Shown here in pieces: positions 32,285-39,716 of a stretch of DNA of 64,000 nt (position 1 is its first letter; every line of letters begins with the position of its first letter). The DNA is taken from the IMG/VR virus record IMGVR_UViG_3300027969_002350, positions 1 to 64,000 of that record. One strand, given 5' to 3'. The stretch is from a virus. Below the pieces are notes generated by a model that made no database searches, had not been told where the DNA came from, and saw only the letters and a list, made by a program, of their open reading frames with translations. Position numbers and translations under genes: made by a program.

Positions 32285-32545
32285 ATGAAAGCACTTCAAA
32301 CATTTATAGACCAGAAGAACCGTTGGAACGCTATCTTCAATGGCGAACAATACGAGATCAAAACTGCCGCAGGCCGCCAAAAGGTAGCAGATATGATTGA
32401 CTCTGCATTGAGTCCTGAGAACTTGACCTGCGATGGGGAATTGCCCAGAGCAGAGGTCAATCGGAGATTCAAAGAGTTGAACTCTGCCGCTAAACAACTT
32501 CGTCAGTTGGATCCCGGTGTTAAGTTTTACGAATACGATTATTAA
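32285..32545 (+). CDS. Small phage protein
   Basis: 86 aa from the ATG at 32285, with AAGGAG (32274-32279) placed 5 nt before it; an in-frame TTG upstream is not needed. Helical pattern: KVADMIDSALSPENL, then VNRRFKELNSAAKQLRQL. Soluble; no known function. Confidence 0.65.
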   Translation: MKALQTFIDQKNRWNAIFNGEQYEIKTAAGRQKVADMIDSALSPENLTCDGELPRAEVNRRFKELNSAAKQLRQLDPGVKFYEYDY

Positions 32546-32553
32546 GGAAAAAT

Positions 32554-32712
32554 ATGAGTGCAATGTCAGATATGTCAATTGAAATTCAAGGTATGCTTGA
32601 AGATGGTTACTTGCCAGTAACTATTGCTCGTCAACTTGAAATTCCCATCACTTGGATCTTCGAGGAAATCGAACAAGAAGAACTAAGCCCGTTTGAAACA
32701 ATCAATTCTTAA
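32554..32712 (+). CDS. Small HTH-like protein (52 aa)
   Basis: 52 aa, ribosome site AAGGAAAA. MLEDGYLPVTIARQLEIPI, then TWIFEEIEQ has the spacing of a helix-turn-helix (helix, IARQLEIP turn, second helix). It could be a small DNA-binding regulator in this early region, which is a guess from pattern only. Confidence 0.55.
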   Translation: MSAMSDMSIEIQGMLEDGYLPVTIARQLEIPITWIFEEIEQEELSPFETINS

Positions 32713-32716
32713 AATC

Positions 32717-32950
32717 ATGAACGCATTTGACCGAGAAAACCTAGACTTCATCATGACTGCCAGTCCTGATGTTCTTAAAGAATTTTACAGCGACATTGAC
32801 ACAGAAAATCTATTGTATCTTTTAAAATTGGTACAAGGTGAAATGAGTCGTTTGCGTTTGGAAGAAGTTGAGTTGCTTGACTTGGTCGAGCACACAGATG
32901 ACGCAGACCGTGCCATCCTAGAGATGCTAGAGAAATTTGACACAAAATAA
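32717..32950 (+). CDS. Small acidic helical protein
   Basis: 77 aa from the ATG at 32717 (MNAFDRENLDFIM), 4 nt after the upstream stop. Acidic and helical: LLKLVQGEMSRLRLEEVELL, with leucine heptad-like spacing. No known function. Its end overlaps the next promoter. Confidence 0.6.
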   Translation: MNAFDRENLDFIMTASPDVLKEFYSDIDTENLLYLLKLVQGEMSRLRLEEVELLDLVEHTDDADRAILEMLEKFDTK

Positions 32951-32965
32951 TTTTGGTGTTATAAT
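32937..32965 (+). promoter_or_regulatory. Sigma70-type promoter, repeat unit
   Basis: TTGACA (32937-32942), 17 nt, TATAAT (32960-32965), spacer CAAAATAATTTTGGTGT-like. Confidence 0.85.
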
Positions 32966-32986
32966 AACACTTTAATGGAGAGAATT

Positions 32987-33145
32987 ATGAAGCGAGAAAT
33001 CATTACTGCTAAAGTTCCTAAACAGAAACGCCGTGCTGAGTTCTTGTTTCATAACGGTGCTTATCGCCCGCAGGTCGTTGCTAGCCAAAAAGTTTACAAT
33101 CGTAAAAAATTGGTAAAAGTAGTAATTGACACAAAAGGTGATTGA
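32987..33145 (+). CDS. Small basic protein (52 aa)
   Basis: 52 aa, ATG at 32987 after GGAGAGAA. Very rich in Lys/Arg (AKVPKQKRRAEFLFHNG, then QKVYNRKKLVKVV), so it may bind nucleic acid. The promoter of the next gene lies inside its 3' end. Function unknown. Confidence 0.55.
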   Translation: MKREIITAKVPKQKRRAEFLFHNGAYRPQVVASQKVYNRKKLVKVVIDTKGD

Positions 33146-33154
33146 GCATACAAT
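33126..33154 (+). promoter_or_regulatory. Sigma70-type promoter, repeat unit
   Basis: TTGACA (33126-33131), 17 nt, TACAAT (33149-33154), lying inside the 3' end of the basic-protein gene. Confidence 0.8.
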
Positions 33155-33215
33155 AGTGATACGGTGAATGGTTCATCGTACACATTTTTTACACACAGAG
33201 AAAGAAAAATCTAAA

Positions 33216-33470
33216 ATGGCTACATCTAAACTTTTCAAAGTAGTTGGCGTTTCAACCCTTAATGGCAAAACTAAAGTTCGTTTTGCCAATGACACCGCCC
33301 GTGTCAAAATCCTTGTCAAGAACGGTCATACCGCAATTGACTTGCACGAGTTGCCTGAGGCAATGACAAAAGAAGCCGCACTGGCTCACGTTAAGGCTAA
33401 TAACCTTTTTGCTATCCCTGCAGACACAGATATTTCTGCAGAAGACTTAGTAGCAGTAGCAGGCAAGTAA
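33216..33470 (+). CDS. Small phage protein before a terminator
   Basis: 84 aa from the ATG at 33216 (MATSKLFKVVGVST); an ATG at 33168 in frame is nearer the promoter and adds 16 residues. Beta-rich start, then a helix with Ala repeats (AMTKEAALAHVKANNLF). Ends just before a strong terminator, so this gene has its own transcript. Function unknown. Confidence 0.6.
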   Translation: MATSKLFKVVGVSTLNGKTKVRFANDTARVKILVKNGHTAIDLHELPEAMTKEAALAHVKANNLFAIPADTDISAEDLVAVAGK

Positions 33471-33473
33471 TTA

Positions 33474-33510
33474 GGATGGGCACAGAAGTGTGCCCAATCC
33501 TTTCTTTTTA
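33474..33510 (+). terminator. Rho-independent terminator
   Basis: GGAT-GGGCACA-GAAG-TGTGCCC-AATCC followed by TTTCTTTTT: a 7-bp GC-rich core stem with flanking pairs, loop GAAG, and a T-run at 33501-33509. Confidence 0.88.
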
Positions 33511-33520
33511 GGAAATCATA

Positions 33521-33742
33521 ATGAGCAGATTACAGTTGCACGGACGCCAGTTCATGGTGTTTGATGCTAACAATAAAGATCATCGCAAGTGGTTTGCTGA
33601 CTTTAATGCAACAAGACGTTGGGGTAAATGCCCTGTGCGTTTTGTAGTTAATGATGATCATGGCGACCTGATCACTCAAATCCAACGAGAACTAATCCAG
33701 TTCTATGTTGACAAAGAATTTAAAACCGTAGTAAAGAAATAA
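33521..33742 (+). CDS. Small phage hypothetical protein
   Basis: 73 aa, TAGGAAATC before the ATG. Sequence FMVFDANNKDHRKWFADFN, then GDLITQIQRELIQFYVDK. Soluble; no recognised motif. It starts 10 nt after the terminator and overlaps nothing. Confidence 0.6.
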   Translation: MSRLQLHGRQFMVFDANNKDHRKWFADFNATRRWGKCPVRFVVNDDHGDLITQIQRELIQFYVDKEFKTVVKK

Positions 33743-33743
33743 A

Positions 33744-33857
33744 ATGACACAACCTGTAACAACACCTAAAGTCGGTGACAAAGTCCGTAGCTCAACTGGC
33801 GGAGTTATCACATACACTAAGACAGGTCTAATCCACACTATGTCAAAGAATCGTTAA
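33744..33857 (+). CDS. Very small phage protein (37 aa)
   Basis: 37 aa with ATG 1 nt after the upstream stop: KVGDKVRSSTGGVITYTKTG suggests a tiny beta-hairpin. The stop codon lies at the promoter of the MoxR gene. It is short, so the call is tentative. Confidence 0.4.
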   Translation: MTQPVTTPKVGDKVRSSTGGVITYTKTGLIHTMSKNR

Positions 33858-33886
33858 TTGACATTAAATAGTTTTGACGTTACAAT
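33858..33886 (+). promoter_or_regulatory. Sigma70-type promoter for the MoxR gene
   Basis: TTGACA (33858-33863), 17 nt, TACAAT (33881-33886); leader of about 30 nt with TAGGAG before the ATG at 33922. Spacer ATTAAATAGTTTTG resembles the 35354 promoter. Confidence 0.85.
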
Positions 33887-33921
33887 AGACACATAGCAAA
33901 ACATTTATAGGAGTATGCTAA

Positions 33922-35037
33922 ATGGCAAAAGTAAATAAAGGCGGAGTCGGCGAACCCCGTACAGTAAAGATAACAGAAGCAAAGCGTCTCGTTCGCCATG
34001 CTATGAAGAAAAAACGTCCAGTGTTCCTTTGGGGTCCTCCAGGCGTGGGTAAATCCGACCTTGCCGCTCAGTTGGCAGATGAAATGGGCGGAGCACTAAT
34101 TGACGTTCGTTTGAACTTGTGGGAACCTACAGACATTAAAGGTATCCCTTACTATAACGCAAAAGAAAATGTAATGAGCTGGGCTCCTCCAGCAGAACTG
34201 CCCACTAAAGAGTTTGCCGCAAAGCATCCTGTGGTAGTGCTATTCCTAGACGAGCTTGCAGGTGCGGCTCCTGCTGTACAGGCCGCGGCTTACCAACTTA
34301 TCCTTAACCGCAAGGTAGGTACATACGAACTGCCAGACAATGTTGTTATTATGGCGGCAGGTAACCGTATGACAGACAAGGGTGTAACTTATCGTATGCC
34401 TACTCCGCTAGCTAACCGCTTTGTTCACTTTGAACTTCGTGTAGACTTTGCAGACTGGAATGTTTGGGCATTACAAAACCGTATCCACCCGGACGTGGTA
34501 GGTTACCTTAACTACCAAAAAGCAGACCTGTACAACTTTGATCCTACAGTACACGACCGCAGTTTTGCCACTCCACGTAGTTGGATGTTCGTCAGCGACT
34601 TGCTTGATGACGACATGACAGACAACGAGCAGACAGATACTGTAGCAGGTTGTGTTGGTGAAGGTCTTGCTATTAAGTTTATGGCACACCGTAAGATTGC
34701 CGCAGACTTGCCTACTCCTACAGACGTGCTGTCTGGTAAAGTTAAAGAACTAAAGACTAAAGAAATTAGTGCTATGTATTCTTTGACAACTGGTATGTGC
34801 TACGAGCTCAAAGACAACTACGAGACTGCTAAAAAGGCAGGTAAGCTAGACACATGGCATACTAACTGTGAAAACTTTATCCAGTTTATGATGGATAATT
34901 TTGAGGCAGAGATGGTTATTATGGGTGCCCATACAGCACTTAAGAATTACAACTTGCCCTTTGACCACAAGAAGCTTAAGAACTTTCCAGACTTCTTTAA
35001 ACGCTACGCTCACTTGGTAGTGGATGTCAGTAACTAA
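33922..35037 (+). CDS. MoxR-type AAA+ ATPase
   Basis: 371 aa. Walker A GPPGVGKS (38-45), Walker B VVVLFLDELAGA (about 104-115) and a sensor-1-like AAGNRM are present, with the pore segment WEPTDIKGIP. MoxR ATPases usually act as chaperones with a VWA-domain partner, and a VWA protein lies two genes downstream. RavA-ViaA is a known bacterial example; a phage pair is unusual. Possible roles are assembly of metal enzymes, virion maturation or host take-over. The small gene at 35024 overlaps its 3' end. Confidence 0.85.
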   Translation: MAKVNKGGVGEPRTVKITEAKRLVRHAMKKKRPVFLWGPPGVGKSDLAAQLADEMGGALIDVRLNLWEPTDIKGIPYYNAKENVMSWAPPAELPTKEFAAKHPVVVLFLDELAGAAPAVQAAAYQLILNRKVGTYELPDNVVIMAAGNRMTDKGVTYRMPTPLANRFVHFELRVDFADWNVWALQNRIHPDVVGYLNYQKADLYNFDPTVHDRSFATPRSWMFVSDLLDDDMTDNEQTDTVAGCVGEGLAIKFMAHRKIAADLPTPTDVLSGKVKELKTKEISAMYSLTTGMCYELKDNYETAKKAGKLDTWHTNCENFIQFMMDNFEAEMVIMGAHTALKNYNLPFDHKKLKNFPDFFKRYAHLVVDVSN

Positions 35038-35353
35038 GACAAACAAAGAAGGGGACTTGATCCCTTTCTTGCCTAATACAGTTGACTTGGTATATGGTGG
35101 CATGGACTATGCTAGAAGTGTGTTTGGTACAGCAAAAATCTCCAGAACACTGATAGTAAACTATTTTGACAATGCCAGACGTACATGGCCCAATGCAGAT
35201 ATACCTCATGGCTTCAGTAGGTATTCTGTGACAAGTTGGTGTAAGGAACGTGGCATCAAACCTTTGCACTACTATACACCAATGTCAGAGAGAACAGTTT
35301 GGTTTAGGGAAGAGTCAGACTTATTTGCATTTAAACTAAGGTTTGGAATCTAA
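35024..35353 (+). CDS. Small protein between MoxR and VWA genes
   Basis: 109 aa, start overlapping the MoxR stop by 14 nt, so co-translated. Sequence GMDYARSVFGTAKISRTLIVN, then RYSVTSWCKERGIKPLHYYT, resembles a small DNA-binding or adaptor protein, but no named family. It may bridge the ATPase and VWA functions, which is a guess from position. Confidence 0.6.
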   Translation: MSVTKTNKEGDLIPFLPNTVDLVYGGMDYARSVFGTAKISRTLIVNYFDNARRTWPNADIPHGFSRYSVTSWCKERGIKPLHYYTPMSERTVWFREESDLFAFKLRFGI

Positions 35354-35382
35354 TTGACATTAAATAAGTTTATGTGTATAAT
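35354..35382 (+). promoter_or_regulatory. Sigma70-type promoter for the VWA gene
   Basis: TTGACA (35354-35359), 17 nt, TATAAT (35377-35382), ribosome site CAGGAG before the ATG at 35404. Confidence 0.85.
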
Positions 35383-35403
35383 AGATACATACAGGAGCAC
35401 AAT

Positions 35404-36597
35404 ATGAAATTCACAACAAAAGATAGACTTACTAAAGCCCGTGTTAAGATGTTGCTTAAACATCCTTTCTGGGGTAACTTGGCAACTCGTCTTAAAATGG
35501 TAGAGAACAGCGAGTGGTTGACAACTGCCGCTACAGATGGTCGCCACTTTTACTATTGTGAAAAGTTTATTGAAAGTCTAGACGACGAGGAACTAGTGTT
35601 CTTGTTTGGACACGAAGTTGGTCACATTGTCTATGACCACATGGGACGCCGTGGAGACCGAGATCCGCAATTATGGAACATGGCCGGAGACTATCTTATC
35701 AACGACATGCTTATCCAAAACAATGTAGGCAAAAAGATTACCAAGGTGCCAATCCTTTGGGATCCTAAATTCCGTGACATGACAGCAGAAGAAGTCTATG
35801 ACGACTTGTTTAAGAACGCTGTTAAGATCCAAGTTACTTTGGACATGCACATGGACGGCAGTGGCGAAGAAGGTGAAGACGGTAAAGGCAGTGACGGCAA
35901 GTCTAAGTCAAGTGGTATTAAGATTGACGAAGAGACTGCCAAGAAGATGCGTGACGAGATGAAAGAAGCTATCCTGCAAAGTGCTCAGGCCGCAGGTGCA
36001 GGTAACGTTCCGGCAGGCATTAAACGTCTTATTAATAACTTTACTGCTCCTAAGATGCGCTGGCAAGACCTGTTGCGTATCCAATTGGAATCTAGTCTTA
36101 AAAGTAATTATAGTTTTATGCGTCCCAGCCGTAAGGGTTGGCATACAGGTGCAGTACTGCCGGGTATGTTGCCAGCAGAAGAATTGGATGTAGTAATTGG
36201 TATTGACATGTCTGGCAGTATTAGCCAAGAGATGGCACAAGACTTCTTATCAGAAGTTAAAGGCATGATGGATTTGTATCCTACTTACAAAATCCATGTA
36301 TTCTGTTTTGATACAGAAGTGTACAATCCTGTGACGTTCAGCGATGACTATGGAGATGACATTAGTACATACGAAACAATGGGTGGCGGCGGAACTGACT
36401 TTGACGCTTGCTTCCGTTACATGAAGGAAGAAGACATTAATCCAAAACAATTTATTATGTTTACAGACGGCTACCCATACGACAGTTGGGGTGACGAAAA
36501 CTACTGCGACACGTTATTTGTTGTACATGGCAATGAACAGATAGAAGCACCATTTGGTGTAACAGCACATTATACTTTTGACAACGAAACTGTATAA
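35404..36597 (+). CDS. VWA-domain protein with metallopeptidase-like N-terminus
   Basis: 397 aa from the ATG at 35404. The N-terminal half has HEVGHIVYDH (70-79), an HExxH zinc-protease-like motif as in DUF2201-type proteins. After a disordered Gly/Lys/Asp linker (about 148-175), the C-terminal VWA domain carries the MIDAS motif DMSGS (268-272) and a GGGGTDF loop. Such proteins pair with MoxR AAA+ ATPases, as seen here. The target is unknown. It is followed by a minus-strand gene. Confidence 0.85.
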   Translation: MKFTTKDRLTKARVKMLLKHPFWGNLATRLKMVENSEWLTTAATDGRHFYYCEKFIESLDDEELVFLFGHEVGHIVYDHMGRRGDRDPQLWNMAGDYLINDMLIQNNVGKKITKVPILWDPKFRDMTAEEVYDDLFKNAVKIQVTLDMHMDGSGEEGEDGKGSDGKSKSSGIKIDEETAKKMRDEMKEAILQSAQAAGAGNVPAGIKRLINNFTAPKMRWQDLLRIQLESSLKSNYSFMRPSRKGWHTGAVLPGMLPAEELDVVIGIDMSGSISQEMAQDFLSEVKGMMDLYPTYKIHVFCFDTEVYNPVTFSDDYGDDISTYETMGGGGTDFDACFRYMKEEDINPKQFIMFTDGYPYDSWGDENYCDTLFVVHGNEQIEAPFGVTAHYTFDNETV

Positions 36598-36611
36598 GTT
36601 TAAATAGGACC

Positions 36612-37550
36612 TCAGCGTTCTATTTTTTTGAGTATTTCTTTTATCTTAGCAGTATGCACTAGGTTAATATTATCTCGCAAGTGTGCATAAGAAATGCCGG
36701 GATTTAAATCAAATACACTACAGATATATGTTATATCCTTCTTTACTTTTTCTAACATGATATTTTGAGAATAACTTAATTCAAAATTAGGATATGCAAG
36801 TTGTATCTGTTCGATATTTTTATTAAAAATTAAATCATACATATCTATGTTACGGTATCCCGGCATATCTTTTACCAGTCGACGCCCAAAGGATTTTATC
36901 CTGTTGTTCCATTCATTTTTATAAAATTTTTGGGTAGCAATAGGATCATTGTGTAACTGTTGTTCTATTGGTATTTCTGGCTTGTCTATTGTGTAATAAA
37001 ATTTTTTGTAATACATTAAAATATCAACTAACCACATTTTATCAAAAGAAAATTGGCAATAAATTTTTTGTTTCCAATTTAAATTATTGATAAGAGGATT
37101 TGTATTTTCATAATGGCATTTTAAATGTGTAAACTTTAAATCGTTGACGTCAAATAATGGCTCTATCTCTGCTAGTTCAAGTAATTGTTCAGGTGAATAT
37201 TTCATCGAAGTAGGATGAATTTGTTCATAGTGTCCATGTTCTCTAACTAGAGGTTCAGTTAACTGGTATATTACATAAATTAACGCCTTATCATATTCAT
37301 CTCCATGATATTTTTCTTTTAATAATGAAGTGTGATCATTTATATATTTTTTATAATAATTATGGTTGCTGCCATTTTCTAAATATTCCAATGTTCTATC
37401 CCAATTAAACCATTCTAAATTAGGCCATTGATTTTTATCGCGTATAAAATTAGCGTCTTCAATGAACCGCATAAAGAACGCCCCCATTGCACCGCCTACC
37501 CACATTACCGGAGTTAAATTATTAATTAATAGTTCATGATTTTTGTTCAT
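36612..37550 (-). CDS. Sulfotransferase-like protein
   Basis: 312 aa from the ATG at 37550 (MNKNHELLINNLTPV), 5 nt after a late promoter box; longer versions would run across it. N-terminal VMWVGGAMGAFFMRFI is the Gly-rich loop and helix shared with the proteins at 14283 and 15191 (GGSGGEFF). The rest is rich in aromatic and Asn residues. Classical PAPS motifs are not clear, so the enzyme class is tentative. It is a single-gene minus-strand insertion among plus-strand genes. Confidence 0.55.
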   Translation of the reverse strand: MNKNHELLINNLTPVMWVGGAMGAFFMRFIEDANFIRDKNQWPNLEWFNWDRTLEYLENGSNHNYYKKYINDHTSLLKEKYHGDEYDKALIYVIYQLTEPLVREHGHYEQIHPTSMKYSPEQLLELAEIEPLFDVNDLKFTHLKCHYENTNPLINNLNWKQKIYCQFSFDKMWLVDILMYYKKFYYTIDKPEIPIEQQLHNDPIATQKFYKNEWNNRIKSFGRRLVKDMPGYRNIDMYDLIFNKNIEQIQLAYPNFELSYSQNIMLEKVKKDITYICSVFDLNPGISYAHLRDNINLVHTAKIKEILKKIER

Positions 37551-37555
37551 GCTTT

Positions 37556-37563
37556 TATTTATA
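37556..37563 (-). promoter_or_regulatory. T4-type late promoter octamer (minus)
   Basis: TATAAATA on the minus strand, 5 nt before the ATG at 37550; it nearly touches the plus-strand -35 box at 37565. Confidence 0.65.
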
Positions 37564-37564
37564 T

Positions 37565-37613
37565 TTGACAAAGTGCAAATCTTAATGTATAATAAGAACA
37601 TATGCTATAAATA
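37565..37613 (+). promoter_or_regulatory. Tandem sigma70-type and late-type promoters
   Basis: TTGACA (37565-37570), 17 nt, TATAAT (37588-37593), then TATAAATA (37606-37613). The gene at 37653 could thus be expressed both early and late. Confidence 0.75.
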
Positions 37614-37652
37614 AAATAGGTATATAATATATCAACCTTAAGGAGAATTTAA

Positions 37653-37919
37653 ATGAACTTGACAGATCTATCTACACTACTAGCCGCAATTGATATCGCA
37701 GTTAAACGTGGTGCTTTCAGCGTACTAGAGATTGGTGCAGTTGGAGAAACAGCTACTAAGCTAAACAACTTCTTGCTAGAAGCTAAAAAGCAACAAGAAG
37801 AAGCCGCTGCCGCCCAAGCCGCAGAAGCACCTGCTGATGCCGCGCCAGAAGCACCTGCTGATGCCGCGCCAGAAGCACCTGCTGAAGTTGTTGCAGAAGC
37901 TCCGGTAGAACAAGCCTAA
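37653..37919 (+). CDS. Small protein with Ala/Pro/Glu repeat tail
   Basis: 88 aa, ribosome site AAGGAG. The first 50 residues form two helices (LSTLLAAIDIAVKRGAF, then ATKLNNFLLEAKKQQ). The C-terminal tail is low complexity, EAPADAAPEAPADAAP, encoded by 24-nt tandem repeats, and probably disordered. I recall similar helical proteins in T4-like marine phages, without a known function. Confidence 0.65.
   Translation: MNLTDLSTLLAAIDIAVKRGAFSVLEIGAVGETATKLNNFLLEAKKQQEEAAAAQAAEAPADAAPEAPADAAPEAPAEVVAEAPVEQA
37827..37884 (+). repeat. 24-nt tandem repeat, about 2.4 copies
   Basis: The unit GCACCTGCTGATGCCGCGCC plus AGAA occurs at 37827-37850 and again exactly at 37851-37874, followed by a partial copy. 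It encodes the APADAAPE tail and is a likely site of copy-number change. Confidence 0.85.
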
Positions 37920-37932
37920 TTAGGAATTAACT

Positions 37933-38514
37933 ATGCCTAAGTTTACTAAACACGTAGGGCAAGTTGTTAGCACAGGTAAGAAGTGTGTTGTTGTATTTAG
38001 AACAATACCTAATGACACAACTTCTTGCCTTGTTATACAAACTGAAGATATTCCCAATCTTTATCACGACGACCTAATTAATGCGGTCGAAAGTGATACA
38101 GCTCAAGAGAATATGGACTTCTTTAAATATGCTCAACGTACACAATTCCATGATGGAAGAACTATCCTAGAAGGTAGTCATCAAAGTGGTTGGATGAAAA
38201 AGTTTCTAACTACTGAGATTATGATGCTACCAACTTTAGAACATAAAATTCTACTCAGCGATCTTAATCAACAATTAGATCAAGCAGGTAGAACAACTAG
38301 TGGTGATATCAGTCAACCCGCACCAGAAGGCAAGCCTGCCGGTATACTAGATGAAAAAGATATCGCTAATCAAATGCGTGGGCAAGCTGCCTTCTTCCGT
38401 AAGGAAGCAGAACGTTTACTCAAAGAAGCAAATGATTTAGATCCAACTGCGGCAACTGCCCAGCAGGTTGCTGAGGCTCCTGCGCCTAAGCGAGCATACA
38501 ACAAAAAAAAGTAA
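37933..38514 (+). CDS. Conserved phage hypothetical protein
   Basis: 193 aa. The first half is ordered (VGQVVSTGKKCVVVFRTIP, then LVIQTEDIPNLYHDDL); the second half is charged with a coiled-coil-like stretch (MRGQAAFFRKEAERLLKEA) and a basic end (RAYNKKK). Soluble, no known domain. It stands between the repeat-tail protein and the thyX unit. Confidence 0.65.
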   Translation: MPKFTKHVGQVVSTGKKCVVVFRTIPNDTTSCLVIQTEDIPNLYHDDLINAVESDTAQENMDFFKYAQRTQFHDGRTILEGSHQSGWMKKFLTTEIMMLPTLEHKILLSDLNQQLDQAGRTTSGDISQPAPEGKPAGILDEKDIANQMRGQAAFFRKEAERLLKEANDLDPTAATAQQVAEAPAPKRAYNKKK

Positions 38515-38530
38515 GTAAGGAACCCGAGTC

Positions 38531-38854
38531 ATGGCTATTAGGAAAAAGGATAGAAGTTTTGAAGAAATCCTTAAAGATGTTGTCATGGAAGAAGTTCCTA
38601 TAGAATACATAACACACATTCAACTTAAACTTATAACCGGAGATGTTCTTGAATTTAATCAAGAAGAATTAGCAGGCTTAAAAGATGCCGGTGAAATTCT
38701 TAAAGCACAGGGCTTAGAGCACTTGCGTGATAATATTCAAGACATCGAGGTTTTTATTGACAGCAGTAAAATCAAGAATCGCGTCATAAAGTATGTACGT
38801 GGTATACTAACCAGCCAATTCGGCGAAGAGAATGACACTAAGAACAGAAATTAA
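38531..38854 (+). CDS. Conserved phage hypothetical protein upstream of thyX
   Basis: 107 aa. Sequence YITHIQLKLITGDVLEFNQEE is beta-rich, followed by a helix (AGEILKAQGLEHLRDNIQ). It overlaps thyX by 23 nt, so the two are probably co-translated. Function unknown. Confidence 0.65.
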   Translation: MAIRKKDRSFEEILKDVVMEEVPIEYITHIQLKLITGDVLEFNQEELAGLKDAGEILKAQGLEHLRDNIQDIEVFIDSSKIKNRVIKYVRGILTSQFGEENDTKNRN

Positions 38855-39716
38855 TTTTGAAACAGATAAAAACTATCTTCCAGTATTGGATCATGGTTTT
38901 GTAGGTCTTGTTGACCATATGGGCAGTGATAACGCCATCGTTCAAGCCGCTCGTGTTAGTTATGGTGCTGGCACAAAACAAGTTCAAGATGACCGCAACT
39001 TAATCCGGTATCTAATGCGTCATGAACATACAACACCATTTGAAATGTGCGAAGTAAAGTTCCACATTAAACTTCCTATCTTTGTTATGCGACAACTTGT
39101 ACGGCATCGTACAGCCAGCATGAATGAATATAGTGCTCGCTATAGTGTGCTTACAGATGAGTTCTACATTCCAGAGTTTGAACAAATACAAAAGCAAAGC
39201 ACAACTAACAAGCAAGGCAGAGAAGAAAGTGCCTGGGGCTTTGATGAGAAGCGTAGCGTACAACATGCTTTCCAACGTAGCTTTCATAATGCATACAAAG
39301 AATATGCAAGTTTGCTGGGCAAGGAAGATTCTGGACTGGCACGTGAGCTTGCTAGGAGTGTGCTTCCAGTAGGCGGATATACAGAATTGTATTGGAAAGC
39401 CAACTTAAAGAACTTTCTGCACATGGCTCGCTTACGCATGGATCCACACGCTCAATGGGAGATCCGAGAGTTTGCAGGCGCTATGTATGACTTAGTTAAG
39501 CCATTATTTCCAGAGGCATGTACTGCATTTGAAGACTACGCTGTTAACTCAGTGAAGCTAAGTGCTGGAGAGTACGAGCTAGTTAAGAATTTAATTAGTC
39601 ATGCTAAATGGGCTTCGTTAGTCGAGCAATACGGCAATGACGAAAAAGCACTGGGCGCAGACGCAGGACTTGGTGTTCGTGAACTTAAAGAGTTTAAAGA
39701 TAAATTAGGTCTGTAA
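38832..39716 (+). CDS. thyX: Flavin-dependent thymidylate synthase (ThyX)
   Basis: 294 aa. The ThyX signature RHRTASMNEYSAR (residues 91-103) binds FAD and dUMP; flanking blocks MRHEHTTPFEMCEVKF and HFLHMARLRMDPHAQWEIR-type (NFLHMARLRMDPHAQWEI) also match. It converts dUMP to dTMP with methylene-tetrahydrofolate and NADPH. Supplying thymidine nucleotides fits an AT-rich phage genome. The last 12 nt overlap the convergent gene at 39705. Confidence 0.95.
   Translation: MTLRTEINFETDKNYLPVLDHGFVGLVDHMGSDNAIVQAARVSYGAGTKQVQDDRNLIRYLMRHEHTTPFEMCEVKFHIKLPIFVMRQLVRHRTASMNEYSARYSVLTDEFYIPEFEQIQKQSTTNKQGREESAWGFDEKRSVQHAFQRSFHNAYKEYASLLGKEDSGLARELARSVLPVGGYTELYWKANLKNFLHMARLRMDPHAQWEIREFAGAMYDLVKPLFPEACTAFEDYAVNSVKLSAGEYELVKNLISHAKWASLVEQYGNDEKALGADAGLGVRELKEFKDKLGL

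Noticed and set aside
35374-35403. Upstream GTG start for the VWA protein
   Set aside because: It would place the start inside the -10 box TATAAT; the ATG at 35404 has a proper CAGGAG site.
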